From the NCBI GenBank assembly GCA_944381085.1, contig CALWJX010000008.1, forward strand, positions 1-62,472: a DNA stretch of 62,472 bases, given 5' to 3'. The notes under the pieces were generated by a model, which searched no databases, was not told where the DNA came from, and was given only the letters and a program-made list of their open reading frames with translations. This DNA comes from an uncultured Clostridia bacterium. GTDB lineage: Bacteria > Bacillota > Clostridia > Oscillospirales > CAG-272. How positions within the stretch are numbered: position 1 is the first letter of the stretch; every line of letters begins with the position of its first letter. Position numbers and translations under genes: made by a program. Positions 60,171 to 62,472 of this stretch are shown piece by piece.

Positions 60171-61082
60171 ATGGAAAAACTTCTTGTCACCGCGATACAG
60201 CGATTTTCTACCCATGACGGACCGGGTGTGCGCACTACCGTTTTTCTGAAGGGATGTCCGCTGAATTGTTTCTGGTGTCACAATCCCGAAACAAAAGATC
60301 TCAAAAACGAGGTGCTGTTCACTCCCGCCGACTGTATCGGATGTATGGCGTGCGCCTCGGTGTGTCCTTCGGGAGCGCATGAATTTGAAAATGAAACCCA
60401 CATTCTCAGAAGAGATTTATGTATGTCGTGCATGAGTTGCGTCTCGGTATGTCCTTCGTCGGCGTGCGAGGCTGCCGCCGCCGAAATGACAGTTGACGAA
60501 ATATTGCGTGAGGTAATCAAAGACAAGGTGTTTTTCGGAGATAACGGGGGAATCACTCTGTCCGGCGGGGAGCCGCTTATCCGTAAAGAAGCCGTTGAAT
60601 TGCTGAAAGCCGCAAAGGATATGGGACTCAACACTACGGTGGAAACCTGCGGGCAAGTGCCGAGGGAAATATTGATTGACGCTTTGAAGTATACGGATTT
60701 TTTCTATTGGGATATCAAAGATACTGACAGCGCCAGGCATAAGCTGAATACCGGCGCCGGAAATGAAAAGATAATATCAAATCTTATTCTCGCGGATTCC
60801 ATGGGAGCCTTAACCGCGGTGCGGTGCATTATGGTCAAGGGCGTAAATACGGATGATAAAAATATCCGCGGAATCGCGAAAATACTTTCCGATCTGAAAA
60901 ACTGCAAAGCGGTCGAGTTCATGCCTTATCATGCGTTCGGAGGTTCAAAAGCCACATTGCTGGGACTTGAAGACAACGGAGATAAATCGCTTATACCTTC
61001 GGATGAGGAAATGGCTTTGGTAAAAGCCCGTCTGGCTGAGTTGTTGAAGCTTTATGGCGTAAGCAATATTTCGGTCTTATAA
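60171..61082 (+). CDS. Glycyl radical enzyme activating protein
   Basis: This 303-residue radical SAM activase has CPLNCFWC (Cys29, Cys33, Cys36) for the SAM cluster and two ferredoxin-like 4Fe-4S insertions (Cys55, 58, 61, 65 and Cys84, 87, 90, 94). LSGGEPL and WDIKDTDSARH fit the family. It installs the glycyl radical on the enzyme encoded 60 bases upstream. The two ferredoxin clusters are typical of activases for eliminases and not for pyruvate formate-lyase. No Shine-Dalgarno is obvious; GAAAGG lies about 15 bases upstream. Confidence 0.92.
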   Translation: MEKLLVTAIQRFSTHDGPGVRTTVFLKGCPLNCFWCHNPETKDLKNEVLFTPADCIGCMACASVCPSGAHEFENETHILRRDLCMSCMSCVSVCPSSACEAAAAEMTVDEILREVIKDKVFFGDNGGITLSGGEPLIRKEAVELLKAAKDMGLNTTVETCGQVPREILIDALKYTDFFYWDIKDTDSARHKLNTGAGNEKIISNLILADSMGALTAVRCIMVKGVNTDDKNIRGIAKILSDLKNCKAVEFMPYHAFGGSKATLLGLEDNGDKSLIPSDEEMALVKARLAELLKLYGVSNISVL

Positions 61083-61197
61083 GTGATGATATTCAATGAA
61101 AGAGAAATGCGGAAATATTACCTAAAGATTTGCCGGTATCGGTCGGATTTAAGAGGGCTACTTCATTTGTTGAGTTTTTGATGTCGAAAAAAATATG

Positions 61198-61222
61198 GTT
61201 GGCTCAGTTTAATGAGCCAACC
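61198..61222 (-). terminator. Intrinsic terminator of the helical protein gene
   Basis: GGTTGGCTCA pairs with TGAGCCAACC (10 bp, 5-base loop). On the minus strand it is followed by ATATTTTTTTCG, about 60 bases after the stop at 61281. Confidence 0.8.
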
Positions 61223-61280
61223 CGAAAAATTACAATTCGGTCAACAAAATTCCGAGGATGCTTTATGCAATCCCATGCGG

Positions 61281-61727
61281 TCAGATGTGACTTTTCATTG
61301 TTTCGATGTTTTTCTCTTCAAATTTGATTATTTCTCTCGCGAGCGCCAGAGCGTCCTCGGATACACCTGTATTTTCGTATTCACGGAGAATTTTCAAGGT
61401 GTCGGTAACGCCCATCGTAGAGCCTTCCACCACCATCTGCGCCAGATGGCTGTCAGAGGAGTCTGTGAGTGTGTTCATGGTCATTCCGATGCTTGCCCAC
61501 ATTTTCGTCATGACGTTTTCGTCTTTAGCCTCGCAGCCGGCGTCATGAAGCAGCTTTCTTGCCTGTGACGCGAATTTTTCATATCCGTTGAGCTGTTCGG
61601 TGAGATCGGTCTTGAATTTGCCGTCGGTTGCCTTGGGCATGAGCTTTATGATCGAATCCGATCCCATTTTGACGTTTTTATAAAGCTGTTCAATCATTTC
61701 GCTGTTTTTTGTCTTTGTCTGTTCCAT
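61281..61727 (-). CDS. Ferritin-like four-helix protein, DUF2383-like
   Basis: This 148-residue, all-helical protein shows four amphipathic helices, with recurrent acid and lysine residues (EQLYKNVKMGSDSIIKLMPK, QLNGYEKFASQARKLLHDAG, WASIGMTMNTLTD, IKFEEKNIETMKSH). This pattern is that of ferritin-like bundles of the DUF2383 type, which may bind metal, but I cannot find a clear di-iron signature, so the family call is tentative. AAAGG lies before the ATG at 61727. A flavodoxin gene is divergently transcribed next to it. Confidence 0.5.
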   Translation of the reverse strand: MEQTKTKNSEMIEQLYKNVKMGSDSIIKLMPKATDGKFKTDLTEQLNGYEKFASQARKLLHDAGCEAKDENVMTKMWASIGMTMNTLTDSSDSHLAQMVVEGSTMGVTDTLKILREYENTGVSEDALALAREIIKFEEKNIETMKSHI

Positions 61728-61931
61728 ATATTTTACGATACCTTTCTGAACATTTGAGTCTGTCAGTATATTTCAAATATAAATCTTGCTGTTTGAAAAA
61801 CAGTCGGATTTTTGAGTTTAAATTTAAATGCACTTATAGTATGTGTTATTTTAATTGCTTTATGCAAAAACATGTAATAAATTTTGTGTTTATTTAATTT
61901 TATGATATATAATAAAGGTAAGGGTAAGGAT

Positions 61932-62435
61932 ATGAGTAAAGTAAACGCTGTTGTATATACTTCAAACACGGGACATACATATGAATACGCCAAGATGGTT
62001 GCCGAGTATACGGGACTGCCGGTATACAGTCTCAAAGAAAAAAATAAACTTCAAAAGAACTCGTCTGTCATTTATATGGGGTGGCTTTTTGCGGGTACAG
62101 TCAAAGGATACCGCAAGGCGATAAAAAGATTTAAAGTTGCCGCGGTGATCGGAGTTGGTCTCTGCGGTACGGGTGAACTCACCGAAAAGGTGCGGATTTC
62201 AAATTTGATTCCTGAAAATGTCGCGCTTTTTACGGTGCAGGGAGGCATGAATCACGGTAAGCTCAAGGGTATTAATAAGCTTATGATAAACGCGCTTATG
62301 AAAAGTATGTCAGGTAAAAGCGACATGTCAAAAGAGGAAGCGGAACGTCTTGCTTTGCTACGGCAGGGCGGGTATTTTGTAAGCCGTGATAATCTTGCGG
62401 ACTTTTTTAAGTGGTATAATACTAATAATATTTAG
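61932..62435 (+). CDS. Flavodoxin-like protein
   Basis: This 167-residue protein begins MSKVNAVVYTSNTGHTYEYAKMVAEYTG, with the phosphate-binding loop TSNTGHT (residues 10-16) of flavodoxins that hold FMN, and YMGWLFAGTVKGYRKAI and IGVGLCG near 75. It is longer and less acidic than classical flavodoxin and resembles the flavodoxin domain proteins of Clostridia of unknown partner. The ATG at 61932 is chosen because AAGGGTAAGG lies just upstream; an upstream in-frame ATG at 61884 has no ribosome binding site. It is close to the right edge and complete. Confidence 0.8.
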   Translation: MSKVNAVVYTSNTGHTYEYAKMVAEYTGLPVYSLKEKNKLQKNSSVIYMGWLFAGTVKGYRKAIKRFKVAAVIGVGLCGTGELTEKVRISNLIPENVALFTVQGGMNHGKLKGINKLMINALMKSMSGKSDMSKEEAERLALLRQGGYFVSRDNLADFFKWYNTNNI

Positions 62436-62472
62436 AAAATAAAGTTTTGATTCCGTTATTTTACATCAGACA

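Overview
The window reads as a contiguous piece of a low-to-mid GC Gram-positive anaerobe, most likely a gut- or rumen-type Clostridia (Oscillospirales-like). The grounds are the gene set (TmcAL, YceD-rpmF, Prp between rplU and rpmA, Rex, DnaD/DnaI, CwlD, glycyl radical enzymes), Gram-positive lipoproteins, strong Shine-Dalgarno sites, and sigma-A promoters with TTGACA-17-TATAAT spacing in many intergenic gaps. No rRNA, tRNA or CRISPR array was seen.

Layout. 0-5.4 kb: tRNA modification (tmcAL), a GH4 glycosidase, a DUF5685 protein, a J-domain protein and a membrane protein. 5.5-7.9 kb: a decayed mobile island with the radical SAM 'mobile pair' A/B behind a truncated MarR gene, followed by shreds of a large serine recombinase. 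8-11.4 kb: salvage genes rbsK, deoC, murQ and a Nudix hydrolase. 11.7-17.2 kb: tcdA, yceD-rpmF, a lipoprotein, an AT-rich gap and an ADP-ribosylglycohydrolase-family protein. 17.6-24.9 kb: a compact virion-head cluster (small and large terminase, portal, Prp-like protease, probable scaffold, N4-gp56 capsid, XhlA-like protein) without tail, integrase, replication or lysis genes, driven by a perfect host-type promoter. 25-31 kb: a large membrane protein, topB and an orphan solute-binding lipoprotein. 31.7-40 kb: rplU-prp-rpmA, a pseudouridine synthase, a GH1/GH106-like pair, cwlD and guaB. 40-51 kb: a ZIP transporter, rpsF-ssb-rpsR, an XRE-HTH/citrate synthase fusion, the potABCD polyamine transporter and a cysteine-desulfurase-like/DUF3343 pair. 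51.6-62.4 kb: comEB, a lipoprotein, rimI, tsaD, rex, dnaD, dnaI, an unassigned glycyl radical enzyme with its activase, a helical-bundle protein and a flavodoxin.

The most unusual items are these. (1) One uninterrupted gene joins an N-terminal XRE helix-turn-helix to a complete citrate synthase with all catalytic residues. Its promoter and leader carry several copies of GCTGTATAC, two of them in 18-bp repeats exactly 22 bp apart, which suggests an autoregulated metabolic enzyme-repressor. (2) The tail-less capsid cluster encodes its own Prp-type cysteine protease with the same His-Cys spacing as the host L27-processing Prp, and the capsid N-terminus resembles the L27 cleavage site. (3) Four copies of an intergenic hairpin repeat sit in gene leaders, two of them in the pot leader. 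(4) A DnaA-box cluster lies upstream of rex-dnaD-dnaI. (5) A glycyl radical enzyme has a GCWE active-site motif and SGW at the radical loop.
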